From NCBI GenBank assembly GCA_910584845.1, contig CAJUDH010000001.1:183331-247330 (forward strand): DNA of 64,000 nt. Direction: 5' to 3'. The translations under genes and the position numbers were made by a program. Positions within the stretch are counted from its first letter, which is position 1. Each line of letters begins with the position of its first letter. The DNA is from an uncultured Lachnospiraceae bacterium (GTDB taxonomy: Bacteria > Bacillota > Clostridia > Lachnospirales > Lachnospiraceae). The notes beneath the pieces are model-generated. The model saw nothing but the letters and a program-made list of their open reading frames with translations, was not told the origin of the DNA and searched no databases. Shown in pieces: positions 62,205 to 64,000 of the stretch.

Positions 62205-63642
62205 TTCTTTTTCCTCCGTAATATTCCACCTGTAATATCGTATGCGTCCCCTCGGTAATTTTATAATATTCACTGATCCGGTATCCAGTGACCCAAAGGG
62301 TTTGATGGCCCTCCGCCAATAGCAAAACCTGATCCCTCAGCTCCCGGGGGACTTTCTCATCAATCAGAAGCCGGTTTACCATTTTCCGGCCTCCGCCTGG
62401 TAAAATCAAATAGTCCCCTTCCTGCCGGGTCCGGATAAACAACGTATCCTTTATTTTATCATAATCAAACCATTTCGTATACTCTTTTTTCGGGATTTCC
62501 TTTCCTTTTTCCCAAAAAAAGGCCTGAAACTCCATGCCCCCCGCCCGTACCGGCGCACTGCCCGGCGCAGGAAGCGCCACCTCCAGAGCCTCGCCCACAC
62601 CTGCTTTGGCGGGAAGCACCAGATCCCTTTGCCCCTTTTTTCCAGGCCGCCGGCCAATGGATAAAAATTCATATCCCCGCACCGCTTCCCTGCCCCCGGG
62701 AAGGTCGCACCGGCCGCCAACTGATCCGACGGCCAGCCGCCTTAACTGCTCCAAGTGCCTGGCCGTAATATCTTTTTGCCCGGGAGGGACCAGTGCAACC
62801 ATATGGCGCAGCACATAAACCTGGATAATTGCCTCTTGGCCTAAAAAAACAGGAAGATGGACGCTGACGACCCCTCCCTTTTCTGCCTTTCCTGCCTCTT
62901 GCCAAACCTGCAATGCCTGCTGCCCCAAATATTGGTCTGCCTGGCTGAATATTTTCCCGGCATGTAATATATTTTCCACCGCCTTTGGGTTTATCTCCTT
63001 TGCCATATAAGGGATCAGCTCTTTGCGGATCCGGTTACGGGTATAAGCCCTTGACCCATTTGTGGAATCTTCACACCAAGTCAGGCCCCTTTCCCGGTTA
63101 TAGGAAAGGATTTCTTCCTTTCTGACACAAAGCAGCGGGCGAATCCGGTCCCCTTGCACCGGCAAGATCCCCCCTAGCCCCTTCAGGCCGCTGCCCCTTA
63201 GCAAATGATGCAGGATCGTCTCTGCATTGTCGTCCTGATGGTGTGCCACCCCAATCCATACCGGGCCAGGCTTCCCTCCCTCATTTTTCCACTGCCGGGC
63301 CGACGCTTCCAAAACCTGGTACCTTAAGGCCCGGCCTGCCGCTTCCACGGAAAGCTTATGCCCATGGGCATATGCCGCCACGTTGTGGCATACCACTTCC
63401 AAAGGAACCTGCATTCCCCCACACAGCCCCCTTACAAAATCCACATCCCGCTGCGCTTCTGCCCCCCGCAGGCCATGGTTTATGTGTACCGCACGGATCT
63501 CCAGCCCCATGGCCTGGCTAAGTTCCGATAAAATCGATAAAAGGCAGACCGAATCCGCCCCGCCAGACAATGCTACAACCACCCGGTCCCCCGGCGCCAG
63601 CATTTTATATTCTTCTATAAACCCCTTGACCTTCCTCCACAT
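62194..63642 (-). CDS. tilS: tRNA(Ile)-lysidine synthase
   Basis: A 482-residue enzyme that converts C34 of tRNA-Ile(CAU) to lysidine so that it reads AUA. The PP-loop ATPase motif SGGADS is at residues 26-31, GVAHHQDDNAETILHHLLRGSGLKGL follows, and the C-terminal substrate-binding part contains RTRQEGDYLIL. GGAG five bases upstream fixes ATG 63642 over the GTG at 63648. First visible gene of the tilS-hpt-ftsH unit. Confidence 0.95.
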   Translation of the reverse strand: MWRKVKGFIEEYKMLAPGDRVVVALSGGADSVCLLSILSELSQAMGLEIRAVHINHGLRGAEAQRDVDFVRGLCGGMQVPLEVVCHNVAAYAHGHKLSVEAAGRALRYQVLEASARQWKNEGGKPGPVWIGVAHHQDDNAETILHHLLRGSGLKGLGGILPVQGDRIRPLLCVRKEEILSYNRERGLTWCEDSTNGSRAYTRNRIRKELIPYMAKEINPKAVENILHAGKIFSQADQYLGQQALQVWQEAGKAEKGGVVSVHLPVFLGQEAIIQVYVLRHMVALVPPGQKDITARHLEQLRRLAVGSVGGRCDLPGGREAVRGYEFLSIGRRPGKKGQRDLVLPAKAGVGEALEVALPAPGSAPVRAGGMEFQAFFWEKGKEIPKKEYTKWFDYDKIKDTLFIRTRQEGDYLILPGGGRKMVNRLLIDEKVPRELRDQVLLLAEGHQTLWVTGYRISEYYKITEGTHTILQVEYYGGKRNGR

Positions 63643-63741
63643 ATCCACTCCGCTTCTGTATGGGCCTTTTGCTGCCCCCTTGGGCTTTCACAGTGTTATG
63701 GTTACGCCTGCCAACCGAAAAAACCTTAGGGCCCTGCCCCT

Positions 63742-64000
63742 TAGGAAAGCCGGCTGCTTCCGGCAGCCGCCGACGGCATTCGCAATCCGGCCTTTCGGCC
63801 TACTTGCTCATACCTACCTGGTTGCACCATAACCATGGCTCGTTGCATGCAAGCATGCACTCCCCATGGCTGCGGTGCAACGCTTTCCAGTGGCCCGCTT
63901 CCCTTACCTCCTAGGAAAGCCGGCTGCTCCAGGCTTCGCCTTCCCGCAGCCGCCGACGGCATTCGCAATCCGGCCTTTCGGCCTACTTGCTCATACCTAC
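63742..64000. repeat. GC-rich direct repeat at the right edge, unit about 183 bp
   Basis: 55 identical bases occur at 63763-63817 and 63946-64000 (starting GCAGCCGCCGACGGCATTCG and ending TACTTGCTCATACCTAC). The preceding TAGGAAAGCCGGCTGCT also repeats (63742, 63912), with 13 extra bases in the second copy. The spacer contains complementary blocks (GGTTGCACC, GTTGCATGCAAGCATGCA, GGTGCAAC). The second copy is cut by the window edge. The whole 63643-64000 interval has no credible gene. Confidence 0.7.

Overview
The window (about 50% GC) looks like the chromosome of a Gram-positive anaerobe of the Clostridia, most likely the Lachnospiraceae. The reasons are strong GGAGG ribosome binding sites, near-consensus sigma-A promoters with 17-base spacers, a Firmicutes-type L10 leader, rarA/recD2/DUF1385/comF gene types, a class B sortase, LPxTG anchoring, and an F-type ATP synthase with a sodium-type c subunit. 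No CRISPR array, prophage or complete insertion sequence was seen.

Layout. 1-10.1 kb: a lactonase-like beta-propeller protein (cut by the left edge), an XRE-cupin regulator with a complete spermidine/putrescine transporter (potABCD), a small DUF378 protein, dihydroorotase (pyrC) and convergent glycogen branching enzyme (glgB). 10.2-19.2 kb: a DUF3810 protein and the ATP synthase operon (atpZ, an atpI-like gene, atpB-E-F-H-A-G-D-C, minus strand). 19.2-22.4 kb: a BTAD-type regulator, a class B sortase and a protein with three copies of an unnamed domain. 22.4-30.3 kb: the usual rho / rpmE / DUF1385 / prmC / prfA block, into which a transmembrane Ser/Thr kinase and a VanX-like lipoprotein are inserted. 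30.6-35.3 kb: rarA, a polysaccharide deacetylase, a wrecked tyrosine recombinase, tagaturonate reductase between two identical-type operators, and a cold-shock protein. 35.6-43.3 kb: a 1910-residue LPKTG surface protein divergent from an EAL phosphodiesterase, then a 166-bp MITE-like element. 43.5-47 kb: rplL, rplJ, rplA, rplK, nusG, secE, rpmG. 47.1-53.1 kb: comF, recD2, mreB, a candidate structured RNA, a FeoA protein, a 41-residue membrane peptide and an HD protein. 53.3-54.3 kb: three tRNAs. 54.3-59.5 kb: a GH13 amylase and a DHHW/MBOAT acyltransferase pair. 59.8-64 kb: ftsH, hpt, tilS and a GC-rich direct repeat.

How the parts fit. Several loci point to managed cell-surface architecture: sortase and giant adhesin, c-di-GMP hydrolase beside the adhesin, kinase plus peptidoglycan dipeptidase, polysaccharide deacetylase, and O-acylation of an exported polymer. 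The least explained part is the BTAD regulator / sortase B / triple-domain protein group, whose regulator ends in what looks like a degenerate GGDEF fold. All functional statements are from reading the sequence; no searches were run.
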